In this document: positions 1 through 8,584 of the stretch, piece after piece
Layout of the letters: the number at the start of each line of letters is the position of its first letter
Numbering within the stretch: the first letter of the stretch is position 1
NCBI RefSeq assembly: GCF_000964545.1
Contig: NZ_BBVD01000023.1
Coordinates: 1 to 49,965 of the forward strand
Source of the DNA: Comamonas thiooxydans
GTDB lineage: Bacteria; Pseudomonadota; Gammaproteobacteria; Burkholderiales; Burkholderiaceae_C
DNA length: 49,965 nucleotides
Direction of reading: 5' to 3'
Position numbers and translations under genes: made by a program
The notes under the pieces: generated by a model
What the model was told of the DNA's origin: nothing
What the model saw: the letters and a program-made list of their open reading frames with translations, nothing else
Database searches by the model: none

Positions 1-247
1 ATGCTCATCAAAGCTGTACTCCCGCTGAGTTACTGGTGCATTGACTCTCATAGATGCCGCTTTTTGGTCATTAATCGAGAAAAACTGCACAGCTTGTGCC
101 GCAGCCCTCACTGCGGCAACCACCTCTGTGTGTATCAATTATTTACATGTTTTTTGCGGCCCATCTATTCCTGAAAAAGCAGTTGTTGCTAGCCTGCGTC
201 AACGCAGATACAGAGTCCTGAACTCTTCATGCAAACGCGCTTTTCTC

Positions 248-724
248 CTACAAAGGCAGCCGCGCATCATCCTTGATCTCCTCCATCACCGCATAGGTTC
301 TGGTCTCGCGCACGCCCGGAAGCTGCCACAGCACCCGGCCCGCGAAGTCACGGTAAGCCGCCATATCGGCCATGCGGGTCTTGAGCAGGTAGTCAAAGCC
401 GCCCGCCACCATATGGCACTCCATGATGGCCGGGTAAGCCAGCACGGCGGCCTTGAACTCGTCAAACACATGGGGCGTGGTGCGGTCCAGCAGCACCTCG
501 ACAAACACCGTCATGCCCACGCCCAGCTTCTGCGGATTCAGCCGCGCTTCGTAGCCCAGGATGTAACCATCGCGTGTAAGCCGGGCCACGCGGGCCTGCA
601 CGGCTGTGGGCGACAGCGCCACCTGCTCTGCCAGGCGCAGATTGGAGATGCGCCCATCGGTTTGCAGAATTGCCAGTATTTTTCGATCAATCCTGTCGAT
701 ATCCACTTCTGAAGCATCAATCAT
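248..724 (-). CDS. Lrp/AsnC-family transcriptional regulator, probable regulator of putA
   Basis: This 158-aa protein has the Lrp/AsnC layout. An N-terminal winged helix-turn-helix (about residues 8-60) begins with DRIDRKILAILQ and contains LSPTAVQARVARL. A RAM/AsnC ligand-binding domain fills the rest and includes the segment MVAGGFDYLLK. Family members bind amino acids, form octamers and act as local or global regulators. It is divergent from putA across about 170 bp, and that PutA lacks a DNA-binding domain of its own, so this protein is the obvious candidate for the proline-responsive activator. The family assignment is firm; the target is inferred from position. Confidence 0.9.
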   Translation of the reverse strand: MIDASEVDIDRIDRKILAILQTDGRISNLRLAEQVALSPTAVQARVARLTRDGYILGYEARLNPQKLGVGMTVFVEVLLDRTTPHVFDEFKAAVLAYPAIMECHMVAGGFDYLLKTRMADMAAYRDFAGRVLWQLPGVRETRTYAVMEEIKDDARLPL

Positions 725-893
725 TGGTGAATTCCTCTTTTTAACTCACTCAATATAGTGATTCATTTTTCAACAAACCAGCAATGATTTTCCCTATGTA
801 GACAGCCGCGTCCGCGCCGCTTGCAATGCAGCTGTGAACATGGTGAAGGCCGCGCACCCGCTCGCGTCCAGGCTCTACGACACCTGCACAGAC

Positions 894-3800
894 ATGCCGA
901 CTTTCACTGCGCTGCCAGATTCCAGCCGCCCTGCCGATGAACTGCGTCAAGCCATCAGTTGCGCCACCCGCATGGCCGAGTCCGATGCCGTGGCCCGGCT
1001 GCTGCCTGCAGCCACGCTGCCGCCCGCCGAGGCTGCCCAGGTCGCTGCCCATGCGCAAAAGTTGGTCGAGCAGCTGCGCGCCCAACCCGCCAGCGCTGGG
1101 CGCCAGGGACTGGTGCAAGGTCTGCTGCAGGAGTTTTCGCTGTCCTCGCAGGAAGGCGTGGCGCTGATGTGTCTGGCCGAGGCCTTGCTGCGCATCCCCG
1201 ATGCGGCCACCCGTGATGCGCTGATTCGCGACAAGCTGCGCGGAGGCGACTGGCAGGCTCATCTGGGCAAGAGCCCCTCGCTCTTTGTCAATGCTGCCGC
1301 CTGGGGACTGGTGGTCACCGGAAAGCTGGTCGATACGCATAGCGAGTCTGGCCTGCTCGCGGCGCTCAAACGCATCACAGCCAGGGGCGGCGAGCCGCTG
1401 GTGCGCAAGGGCGTGGACATGGCCATGCGCCTGATGGGCGAGCAGTTTGTGATGGGCGAGACCATTTCCCAGGCTCTGGAGCGCGCACGCGAGCTGCAGG
1501 CCAGAGGCTTTCGCTATTCCTACGACATGCTCGGCGAGGCCGCCCTCACCGCCGAGGACGCGCAGCGCTACATGCAGTCCTATGTGAATGCGATTCATGC
1601 GATCGGCAAGGCCGCTGGCGGCGAGGGCGTCTATGAACGGCCGGGCATTTCCATCAAACTCAGCGCCCTGCACCCGCGCTACAGCCGCGCGCAATGGCAG
1701 CGCGTGATGAGCGAGCTGCTGCCGCGCGTGCTGCAACTGTGCGAGCTGGCACGCAGCTACGACATAGGGCTCAATATCGACGCCGAAGAAGCCGACCGCC
1801 TGGAGCTGTCGCTGGACCTGCTCGAACAATTGGCCCACGCCCCTGGCCTGGCAGGCTGGAACGGCCTGGGCTTTGTGATTCAGGCCTATCAAAAACGTTG
1901 TCCCTATGTGATCGACTATCTGATCGACCTGGCCCGTCGCAGCGAGCGTCGTCTGATGGTGCGCCTGGTCAAGGGCGCTTACTGGGACAGCGAAATCAAG
2001 CGCGCCCAGATCGACGGTCTGAGCGACTACCCGGTCTACACCCGCAAGCACCACACCGATGTGGCCTATATTGCCTGCGCTCGCAAGCTGCTGGCCGCAC
2101 CCAGCGCCATCTACCCGCAATTCGCTACCCATAACGCCCAGACCGTGGCCAGCATCGAATCCTTGGCCGGTGCCCAGCCCTACAGCGCCGGACGTTACGA
2201 GTTTCAATGCCTGCACGGCATGGGCGAGCAGCTATACCTGCATGTGGTCGAGGCCGAAGACAAGGCCGCACGCCGCCCCTGCCGCATCTATGCTCCCGTG
2301 GGTACGCACGAGACACTGCTGGCCTATCTGGTTCGCCGCCTGCTGGAAAACGGCGCCAACAGTTCATTCGTGCACCGCATCGCCAACCCCGACTGGCCCA
2401 TCTCTGATTTGATAGCAGCCCCTGCAGACCAAACGTGGGCTGAGGGTCAACCAAATCCCCAAACCCGGGCCGGGGTGGAGACACTGATTGCGGTCGATGA
2501 CATAGGCCTGCCCCACCCGCGTATAGTGCTGCCGCGCGAGCTGCTGGGCAAACAGCGCCGCAACTCCTCTGGTCTGGACCTGAGCGATGACGGTGTGTTG
2601 GGCGCTCTGTCTCAAGCGCTTGCGCAAAGCCGGCCCGCACAACTTCGCCAGGGTGTCCATGCCGTGCATGCCGCCGACGCCATCGGCACAGCCATAACCA
2701 ACCCGGCCAGCCATCAGGAGTTGCTGGGCTATGTCAGCGATGCCGGGCCCGCGCAGATTCAGCAGGCAATGCAGGCGGCCGCACAGGCCCAGCCCGCCTG
2801 GCAAGCCAGCCCGGCCGAGCTGCGCACCAGTCTGCTGCAGACCGCAGCCGAGCTCTTTGAAACGCAGATGCAGCCGCTGATGAGCCTGCTGATGCGCGAA
2901 GCCGGCAAGACTGCGGCCAATGCCGTGTCCGAGGTGCGCGAGGCCGTGGACTTTCTGCGCTATTACGCGGCTCAGATTCTGCGGCAGGCCGATGCGGATC
3001 TGCTCGCCCCCGGCATAGGCCCTGTGGTCTGTATTAGCCCCTGGAATTTTCCACTGGCCATCTTCACCGGCCAGGTCGCAGCCGCCCTGGGCGCTGGCAA
3101 TGTGGTGCTGGCCAAGCCCGCCGAGCAAACCCCGCTGATCGCCCTTGAAGCCGTGCGCCTGCTGCATCAGGCCGGCATTGCGCCAGACGTGCTGCAATTG
3201 CTGCCCGGTCGGGGCGAGACCGTGGGCGCCGCGCTGGTGTCCGATGCGCGCGTGGCAGGCGTGCTGTTCACCGGCTCCACCGAGGTGGCGCGACTGCTGG
3301 CTCTGCAGACCGCCGCCAGGCTGCGCCCCGACGGCCAGCCTGTGGTGCTGGTGGCCGAGACCGGCGGCCAGAACGCCATGCTGGTCGACTCATCCGCCCT
3401 GGTCGAGCAAGCCGTGCAGGACATTGCTGCATCCGCCTTTGACAGCGCGGGCCAGCGCTGCTCGGCTCTGCGCCTGCTGTGCGTGCAAAACGACTGCGCC
3501 GACCGGCTGCTGGCCATGCTGCGCGGTGCCATGCAAGAGCTGCATTGCGGCAATCCGGCCGAGCTGGCCACCGATGTGGGACCCGTGATCGATGCCGATG
3601 CCAAGACTGGTATCGAGCGACATATCGCCAGACTCAGGGCTCTGGGTCTGCGCATCCATCAATCGCCGCTGAGCCCGGAAACTGCCGCACAAGGGCATTT
3701 TGTGGCGCCCACGCTGATCGAGCTGCCCAACCTGCATCAGCTCAAGCGTGAAGTCTTCGGCCCCGTGCTCCATGTACTGCGCTATCAAAGGCGCGAGCTG

Positions 3801-4688
3801 CCGCAGTTGCTCGAGCGCATCAACGCCCTGGGCTACGGCCTGACCATGGGATTGCACACGCGCATCGACGAAACCGTGCAGCTGGTCGCCCAGGCGGCAC
3901 ATGTTGGCAATCTGTATGTGAATCGCAATATGGTGGGGGCCGTGGTCGGTGTTCAGCCCTTTGGCGGCGAGGGGCTGTCGGGCACCGGTCCCAAGGCCGG
4001 CGGCCCCCTGTATCTGCCGCGCCTGCAGCAGACACCCGGCTCGCCCCTGCGCTTGCTCAGTCTGCTGTTGCATCAATGCGGAGAGGCACAGGCAAGCGCC
4101 GCGCCCGTCACGGCAGCAGCGGCGACCGCCTTGCAGCAACTGGGCCACTGGGCCAGGCAGCATGGCGAAGCCATCGTCAGCCACGATTGCGAGCGCCTGC
4201 AATCGGCCCTGCCCGATCTGCATGCTGCGCGCCTGCTGCCCGGCCCCACAGGCGAGCGCAATCTCTACCAGCTGCTTGGCAAGCCGCGCACACTGTGCCT
4301 GGCGCAGGAAAGAACCATGCTGCTGCAGCAACTGGCTGCCGCACTGGCCTGCGGCTCGCAAGCGCTGTGGCTACCCGGCCCGCTAGGCACCGCAGTTCAC
4401 GGCAAGCTGCCAGATGCACTGCGCCTCCATGTGCGGCTGCTGCCTGCCGAGCTCAGCGTCGAGGAAATTGCAGAAACCGAGCCCATGGATGCAGCACTGC
4501 TGGAATGCGACGCCCCCCAATTTCTGCGCTGGGCGCAGGCATTGGCAAGACGTCCAGGCCCGTTGGTACTGCCCACACGCTGTGTGACAGGCCAACCCGT
4601 CCGGCTGGAGCGGCTCTGGCATGAACGCGCTCTATCGCACAACACGGCGGCAGCGGGCGGCAACGCGGCATTGATGACGCTGGAATAG
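894..4688 (+). CDS. putA: Bifunctional proline dehydrogenase / L-glutamate gamma-semialdehyde dehydrogenase
   Basis: The enzyme oxidises proline to glutamate in two steps at the inner face of the membrane. From the ATG at 894 it is 1264 aa. The FAD-binding PRODH barrel includes SIKLSALHPRYSR (about residue 253) and RLVKGAYWDSEIKR (about 360). The aldehyde dehydrogenase domain has CISPWNFPL (about 712), the catalytic-type Glu822 in AETGGQN and the nucleophile Cys856 in GQRCSALR. About 200 residues follow the ALDH core, as in long PutA proteins with a C-terminal ALDH-fold domain. The ribbon-helix-helix operator-binding domain of E. coli PutA is absent, so regulation probably comes from the divergent Lrp-type gene. 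In-frame starts also exist at 834 (GTG) and 840 (ATG), and none has a clear ribosome-binding site. A large antisense ORF over the 5' half is a codon-bias shadow. Confidence 0.96.
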   Translation: MPTFTALPDSSRPADELRQAISCATRMAESDAVARLLPAATLPPAEAAQVAAHAQKLVEQLRAQPASAGRQGLVQGLLQEFSLSSQEGVALMCLAEALLRIPDAATRDALIRDKLRGGDWQAHLGKSPSLFVNAAAWGLVVTGKLVDTHSESGLLAALKRITARGGEPLVRKGVDMAMRLMGEQFVMGETISQALERARELQARGFRYSYDMLGEAALTAEDAQRYMQSYVNAIHAIGKAAGGEGVYERPGISIKLSALHPRYSRAQWQRVMSELLPRVLQLCELARSYDIGLNIDAEEADRLELSLDLLEQLAHAPGLAGWNGLGFVIQAYQKRCPYVIDYLIDLARRSERRLMVRLVKGAYWDSEIKRAQIDGLSDYPVYTRKHHTDVAYIACARKLLAAPSAIYPQFATHNAQTVASIESLAGAQPYSAGRYEFQCLHGMGEQLYLHVVEAEDKAARRPCRIYAPVGTHETLLAYLVRRLLENGANSSFVHRIANPDWPISDLIAAPADQTWAEGQPNPQTRAGVETLIAVDDIGLPHPRIVLPRELLGKQRRNSSGLDLSDDGVLGALSQALAQSRPAQLRQGVHAVHAADAIGTAITNPASHQELLGYVSDAGPAQIQQAMQAAAQAQPAWQASPAELRTSLLQTAAELFETQMQPLMSLLMREAGKTAANAVSEVREAVDFLRYYAAQILRQADADLLAPGIGPVVCISPWNFPLAIFTGQVAAALGAGNVVLAKPAEQTPLIALEAVRLLHQAGIAPDVLQLLPGRGETVGAALVSDARVAGVLFTGSTEVARLLALQTAARLRPDGQPVVLVAETGGQNAMLVDSSALVEQAVQDIAASAFDSAGQRCSALRLLCVQNDCADRLLAMLRGAMQELHCGNPAELATDVGPVIDADAKTGIERHIARLRALGLRIHQSPLSPETAAQGHFVAPTLIELPNLHQLKREVFGPVLHVLRYQRRELPQLLERINALGYGLTMGLHTRIDETVQLVAQAAHVGNLYVNRNMVGAVVGVQPFGGEGLSGTGPKAGGPLYLPRLQQTPGSPLRLLSLLLHQCGEAQASAAPVTAAAATALQQLGHWARQHGEAIVSHDCERLQSALPDLHAARLLPGPTGERNLYQLLGKPRTLCLAQERTMLLQQLAAALACGSQALWLPGPLGTAVHGKLPDALRLHVRLLPAELSVEEIAETEPMDAALLECDAPQFLRWAQALARRPGPLVLPTRCVTGQPVRLERLWHERALSHNTAAAGGNAALMTLE

Positions 4689-4695
4689 CCAAACA

Positions 4696-4793
4696 CCCCC
4701 TGAGGCGCTTTGCGCCTTCCTCCTCTCTGCTTCGCGCAAGGAAACGACAGCCTCGCTGCGGGGCGGCGGGGCCGCCAAGGCCCTTGCTTGCTG
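4696..4793 (+). repeat. Structured 3'-end intergenic repeat, copy 1 (after putA)
   Basis: A GC-rich repeat begins 7 nt after the putA stop codon with CCCCCTGAG. It contains a short hairpin (GGCGC-TTT-GCGCC), a second pairing (TTCCT with AGGAA), the core GACAGCCTCGCTGCGGGGCG, and ends CTTGCTTGCTG. Copies 2 and 3 lie at 7668-7736 and 12101-12172 on the minus strand, each in the sense orientation of the gene before it. The longer distance between the second-hairpin arms makes this the longest copy. Confidence 0.75.
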
Positions 4794-4975
4794 TCCACTG
4801 CTCAGGCCATGCCTGTTTGGCGCTGTGCGCCCGATACTCACCACGCCCCTCAGAGCCGCCAACACCACCGAGCAAACCGCAGGTTTGCCATTGAGACCAG
4901 GCGCGAAGCCGCAGACAGTACAAAAGTACGGCAAGGCGAATCAACGACATATCAAGGGTGTATTGGCGGGTCCAA

Positions 4976-5022
4976 AAAAGAAAGCACCCAGCGCAAGCAG
5001 TACCTGCGCTGGGTGCTCTTTT
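4976..5022. terminator. Bidirectional terminator between putA and the TOBE gene
   Basis: A perfect 13-bp stem (AGCACCCAGCGCA at 4983-4995 pairing with 5005-5017) closes a 9-nt loop. It is flanked by an A-rich tract on the left and CTTTT on the right, so it can work as an intrinsic terminator on both strands. It lies between the convergent putA and the TOBE-domain gene, where such an element is expected. Confidence 0.85.
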
Positions 5023-5037
5023 GAGAGCAGATGAGAT

Positions 5038-5253
5038 TTACAGCTTGGCGATGGACACCTCTGTGGACTTGACCAGAGCTACAACCTCCGAGCCCACCGC
5101 CAAGCCCAGATCATTGACCGAGCGTGTGGTGATCACCGAAGTGACGATGCCCCAGGGCGTTTCCACATCCACTTCCGAGACCACGTCACCGCGGATGATT
5201 TCCTTGACCTTGCCCTTGAACTGATTGCGTACGTTGATGGCTTGAATGGACAT
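5038..5253 (-). CDS. Small TOBE-domain molybdate-binding (molbindin) protein
   Basis: This 71-aa protein is a single TOBE/Mop domain. It opens MSIQAINVRNQFKGKVKEI and contains the typical SEVDVETPWGIVTSVIT strand pattern and a GSEVVALVKSTEV ending. Single-domain molbindins bind molybdate or other oxyanions as oligomers in the cytoplasm. The ATG at 5253 is preceded by a good AGGAGA ribosome-binding site; a longer frame open to 5307 lacks one. It follows the CysB-type regulator on the same strand about 360 bp downstream. Sulfate and molybdate are chemically similar, so a link to the sulfur block is conceivable but not shown. Confidence 0.88.
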   Translation of the reverse strand: MSIQAINVRNQFKGKVKEIIRGDVVSEVDVETPWGIVTSVITTRSVNDLGLAVGSEVVALVKSTEVSIAKL

Positions 5254-5392
5254 ACAAAATTCTCCTGAGAAGTCGTGAAGGGTTCTGAAAAACAGTGTTT
5301 GCTGCACTGCATGAAAACGATTCTGAAACCTTCTCCAAAAAACTCAAAAGAATAAAAACAAAAATTTTTATATCAAAAACATCTTATGAAAA

Positions 5393-5575
5393 TCAGTGGC
5401 CATCGCGCGGCACAAGCCTGCACGGCCGGACATTGAGCAGCAGCCCGATCGCGAAGATGGCGAAGATGGCGAAGATGGCGAAGATGGCAACACCACGATA
5501 TGGCTGCGCAAAAAGCTCGAGGCTGAGCACCACCTGCTCCAGCCCCTGCTGCACGGTCGCCCCATGCAGTGCCAT
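5393..5575 (-). CDS. Possible 60-aa single-pass membrane peptide with an IFA repeat
   Basis: The frame begins with ATG 40 nt after the stop of the upstream CysB-type gene, on the same strand. Its codons have the G/C-rich third positions of real genes here. A soluble-looking N-terminus (MALHGATVQQGLEQVVLSL) leads to a hydrophobic segment of alternating Ile, Phe and Ala that ends in GLLLNV, followed by a basic tail. Four tandem 9-bp units encode the IFA run. The ribosome-binding site is weak (AAAGAG, too far upstream). I recognise no family. It may be a genuine small membrane protein or a chance frame over a repeat. Confidence 0.35.
   Translation of the reverse strand: MALHGATVQQGLEQVVLSLELFAQPYRGVAIFAIFAIFAIFAIGLLLNVRPCRLVPRDGH
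5451..5486. repeat. Four tandem copies of a 9-bp unit (GCGAAGATG)
   Basis: Four exact copies of GCGAAGATG lie head to tail. The unit length is a multiple of three, so a change in copy number would keep the overlapping minus-strand frame open and only lengthen or shorten its hydrophobic segment by three residues per unit. Replication slippage at this tract is expected. Confidence 0.9.
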
Positions 5576-5615
5576 ACCGGGGCTTGAGGCTCTTTCGGGA
5601 GATTCGAGTTGAAGT

Positions 5616-6548
5616 TCAGTCTTCGGCAGATTGCAGTGCCGCGCGCACCACCTCGGGCGTCAGCGTAGGCACAAAGCTCTCGATGAAGGCATAGGCATAG
5701 CCACGCAGCCAGGCATCGCGGCGCAGAGCCAGGCGCGTGAGATTGACCTCGAACAGATGGCGGGCATCGATAGCACGCAGATGGCGGTCGCGCTCGGCAT
5801 CGAAAGCGATGGAGGCAATGATGCCCGCGCCCATGCCCAGCTCCGCATAGGTCTTGATTACATCGGCATCCATGGCGGTGAGCACCACATCGGGCTGCAG
5901 CCCGGTCGCCGCAAACGCCTTGTCGATATGGGCACGCCCCGTGTAACCCTGCTCGTAGGTGATGATGGGGTGGCGCGCCAGCGCCTCCAGTGTCAGTGCT
6001 CCGTCCGTATCGAGCAGTTCATGGCCGGGCGGCACGACCACGCTGTGCGACCAGCGGTAGCAAGGCAGGGTCACCAGGTTCTCATAACTGCCCAGCGCCT
6101 CGGTGGCTACACCTATATCGGCCTCGCCCGATAGCAGCATCTCGGCCACCTGGCGTGGCGAGCCCTGATGCAGATGCAGCGAAACCTGGGGGTAGAGCCT
6201 ACGGAAATCACGCACCACCTGGGGCAAGGCATAACGTGCCTGAGAATGCGTAGCAGCAATCGACAGGCCGCCACGCTCGCTGGCGTGGAAGTCCTCTCCT
6301 GCACGACGCAGATTGTCGGCCTCGAGCAGCATGCGCTCGACAATAGGCAGCAAGGCCGTGCCGGGCGGCGTCAGGCCCGTCAGACGCTTGCCGGCGCGCA
6401 CAAAGATATCGATGCCCAACTCCTCCTCGAGCTCGCGAATCTGCCGGCTCACACCGGGCTGCGAGGTGTGGAGCATGGCCGCCACCTCGGTCAGATTGAA
6501 GCCACGCCTTGCCGTTTCCCGGACCGAACGCAGTTGCTGAAAATTCAT
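5616..6548 (-). CDS. CysB/Cbl-type LysR regulator of sulfur assimilation
   Basis: At 310 aa this is a LysR-type regulator of the CysB subgroup. The N-terminus MNFQQLRSVRETARRGFNL, the helix-turn-helix with HTSQPGVSRQIRELEEELG, and the effector-domain signature ATHSQARYALPQVVRDF with HLHQGSPRQVAEML closely parallel enteric CysB and Cbl. These proteins sense O-acetylserine or N-acetylserine, or adenosine phosphosulfate for Cbl, and activate sulfate and sulfonate genes. It closes the minus-strand ssu block, 69 bp after ssuB, so it is probably cotranscribed with the genes it regulates. CysB and Cbl cannot be told apart here; the position favours Cbl/SsuR-like control of sulfonate use. Confidence 0.9.
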   Translation of the reverse strand: MNFQQLRSVRETARRGFNLTEVAAMLHTSQPGVSRQIRELEEELGIDIFVRAGKRLTGLTPPGTALLPIVERMLLEADNLRRAGEDFHASERGGLSIAATHSQARYALPQVVRDFRRLYPQVSLHLHQGSPRQVAEMLLSGEADIGVATEALGSYENLVTLPCYRWSHSVVVPPGHELLDTDGALTLEALARHPIITYEQGYTGRAHIDKAFAATGLQPDVVLTAMDADVIKTYAELGMGAGIIASIAFDAERDRHLRAIDARHLFEVNLTRLALRRDAWLRGYAYAFIESFVPTLTPEVVRAALQSAED

Positions 6549-6617
6549 ATCTTGATGGCAGGCGGCACAGCTTGTGGCTGCGCCAGCCGCCTGTTTCTCT
6601 TTGTTTTCGTTGGATGC

Positions 6618-7616
6618 TCAAATCGCCCAGCGCAGGCCCGTAGCCGGCACGCCAGGCCAGCTCGGCAATCCGGTTGCCTGTTCTGACTCGGGCTTTTGCA
6701 GCACGCGATCCAGAATGCGCGTCTCCAGCGCAGCAAAGCGGGCATCGCCATGCACACGCGGACGCGGCAAATCGATGCGCTCGTCGAGCGCAATGCGCCC
6801 ATCCTCGATCAGCACCACGCGGTCGGCCAGGGCCACGGCTTCCTGCACATCGTGAGTGACCAGCAAGGCCGTGAAGCCATGACTGCGCCACAGACCTTCG
6901 ATGAGGCGGTGCATCTCGATGCGCGTCAACGCATCAAGAGCGCCCAGCGGTTCATCGAGCAGCAGCAGTCGCGGCTGGTGAACCAGGGCACGGGCCAGGG
7001 CTACGCGCTGGCGCTGGCCGCCAGACAGCCGAGCCGGCCATTCGTTTTCACGGTCAGCCAGTCCCACCTGCGCCAGCACCTTGCGGCCGCGCTCGCGTGC
7101 CGAATCGGGCAACCCAAGAATCACGTTGTCCAGCACCCGCTTCCAGGGCAGCAGACGCGCGTCCTGAAACATGATGCGCGTATCCCTGTTCTGCCGGCGC
7201 TGCTCGCGCGCATCGCCCGCATCGATCAGTAGCTGCCCGGCACTGGCCTCTTCCAGCCCGGCCACAAGGCGCAGCAAGGTGGACTTGCCGCAGCCGCTGC
7301 GCCCAACGATGGCGATGAACTCGCCGGGCCGGACATCGAGCTGCACCTGTTTGAGCACTTCCCGCTCGCCATAGCGCTTGGTCAGCTGCAGCGTCTGCAG
7401 ATGCACACCCTGGGCCGCTTTCTGCTGCACATCCGGCTGCTTGCTGCTGCCCTGCTGCTCTTCTTCCTCATCCTTGGTCCGCTGCCACAGCTTTCCACTC
7501 GCCTGCAAGGCCTCGGCCTCGTCCCAGGAAGCCTCCCAGGCCACCAGCGGCTGACGCGCGTTCAGCGCACCTGCACCCACCAGCGACTGCGTCAAACGAT
7601 TCCACAAACTGCTCAT
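6618..7616 (-). CDS. ssuB: Aliphatic sulfonate ABC transporter ATP-binding protein
   Basis: The 332-aa ATPase powers sulfonate import with SsuC and SsuA. Walker A is GRSGCGKST (about residues 105-113), followed by the signature LSGGQRQRVALARAL, Walker B RLLLLDEPLGALD and the switch histidine in LVTHDVQEAV. The start at 7616 has a GGGAG ribosome-binding site. An acidic, Gln-rich extension of about 70 residues (KDEEEEQQGSSKQ) precedes the ABC fold and is longer than in E. coli SsuB. It is separated from ssuC by an intergenic repeat copy, unlike the tight spacing usual in ssu operons. Confidence 0.93.
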   Translation of the reverse strand: MSSLWNRLTQSLVGAGALNARQPLVAWEASWDEAEALQASGKLWQRTKDEEEEQQGSSKQPDVQQKAAQGVHLQTLQLTKRYGEREVLKQVQLDVRPGEFIAIVGRSGCGKSTLLRLVAGLEEASAGQLLIDAGDAREQRRQNRDTRIMFQDARLLPWKRVLDNVILGLPDSARERGRKVLAQVGLADRENEWPARLSGGQRQRVALARALVHQPRLLLLDEPLGALDALTRIEMHRLIEGLWRSHGFTALLVTHDVQEAVALADRVVLIEDGRIALDERIDLPRPRVHGDARFAALETRILDRVLQKPESEQATGLPSWPGVPATGLRWAI

Positions 7617-7667
7617 CACCAACTCCCGTCTTTGTCTGTTCAAAACTGGCGCAGCACATGCGCGTGG

Positions 7668-7736
7668 CAGCGAGCAAGCGCCGCCGCGCAGCGAGGCTGT
7701 CGTCCCCTGGGGGAAGCCGCAATGCGGCTCAGGGGG
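7668..7736 (-). repeat. Structured 3'-end intergenic repeat, copy 2 (after ssuC)
   Basis: Read on the minus strand this copy starts CCCCCTGAG, and the TGA within it is the ssuC stop codon. Its first hairpin is GCCGC-ATT-GCGGC and the second pairs TCCCC with GGGGA. It shares the GACAGCCTCGCTGCG core and the CTTGCTCGCTG end with the putA copy. It lies between two cotranscribed genes, so it is unlikely to be a full terminator. Confidence 0.75.
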
Positions 7737-8574
7737 CTCCATAGCTAGGATGCCAGCGCAGCCACCAGCGCTCCAGCGAACGGGCAAACACATCGGCCAG
7801 CTTGCCCAGGATTGCGTAGAGCAAGATGCCCACCAGCACCACATCGGTCTGCAGAAATTCACGCGCATTCATGGTCAGGTAGCCGATGCCCGCCTGGGCC
7901 GAGATGGTCTCGGCCACGATCAGAATCACCCACATCAGCCCCAGCGAAAAACGCAAGCCCACGAGGATGGAAGACAGCGCTCCCGGCAAGACGATGTCGC
8001 GATACAGCTGCCAGCGCGTGAGGCCGTAGCTGCGGCCCATCTCGATCAGACCAGGGTCCACGTTGCGAATGCCGTGAAAGGTGTTCAGATAAATGGGAAA
8101 GAACACCGAGACGCTGATCAGAAACAGCTTGGCCGATTCGTCGATTCCGAACCACAGAATGACCAGCGGAATCAGCGCCAGCGCAGGGATGTTGCGCACC
8201 ATCTGGATCGTGGAATCGAGCAGCGTCTCGGCCCAGCGCAGCGAGCCTGTAAGCAGACCTAGCAGCAGGCCCAGGCTGCCGCCAATGGCCAGCCCCGCCA
8301 GCGCACGCCCGGCACTGACCTTGACATGGGTCCATAACTCGCCCGACTCTGCCAGAGCCCAGGCTGCACGCAACACATCCAGCGGTGCGGGCAGCACCCG
8401 TGTGGACAGCCAGCCATAGGCCGATGCGGCCTGCCAGGCAGCGATCAGCGCGACCGGCAACAGCCAGGGCAGCAGCCGCAAAGCGAACTGACGCGCCAGC
8501 AACTCCAGGCGCGGCACCGGCGGGCTTGCAGGCTGGGCAGCGGATTGCAAGGTCAGCGTTTGAACATCACTCAT
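7729..8574 (-). CDS. ssuC: Aliphatic sulfonate ABC transporter permease
   Basis: The 281-aa inner-membrane protein has the BPD-transporter (MetI-like) fold, with about six membrane spans. The EAA loop region, IEMGRSYGLTRWQLYRDIVLPGAL, is the contact for the SsuB ATPase. The sequence RLELLARQFALRLLPWLLPV leads into the first span. The start at 8574 gives MSDVQTLTLQ; a longer frame to 8811 overlaps ssuD and is unlikely. It follows ssuD by 10 bp, which indicates cotranscription. Its stop codon lies within repeat copy 2. Confidence 0.93.
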   Translation of the reverse strand: MSDVQTLTLQSAAQPASPPVPRLELLARQFALRLLPWLLPVALIAAWQAASAYGWLSTRVLPAPLDVLRAAWALAESGELWTHVKVSAGRALAGLAIGGSLGLLLGLLTGSLRWAETLLDSTIQMVRNIPALALIPLVILWFGIDESAKLFLISVSVFFPIYLNTFHGIRNVDPGLIEMGRSYGLTRWQLYRDIVLPGALSSILVGLRFSLGLMWVILIVAETISAQAGIGYLTMNAREFLQTDVVLVGILLYAILGKLADVFARSLERWWLRWHPSYGAP

Positions 8575-8584
8575 ACACTCTCCT

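Noticed and set aside
41..712. 223-codon plus-strand frame at the left edge
   Set aside because: It is the reverse-frame shadow of the Lrp-type regulator gene. The first 247 bp contain no recognisable gene.
750..2216. A 488-codon minus-strand frame antisense to putA
   Set aside because: It has no start signal and mirrors the GC-rich codons of putA; long antisense frames are expected in such DNA. Other long antisense frames over putA and the ssu genes were rejected for the same reason.
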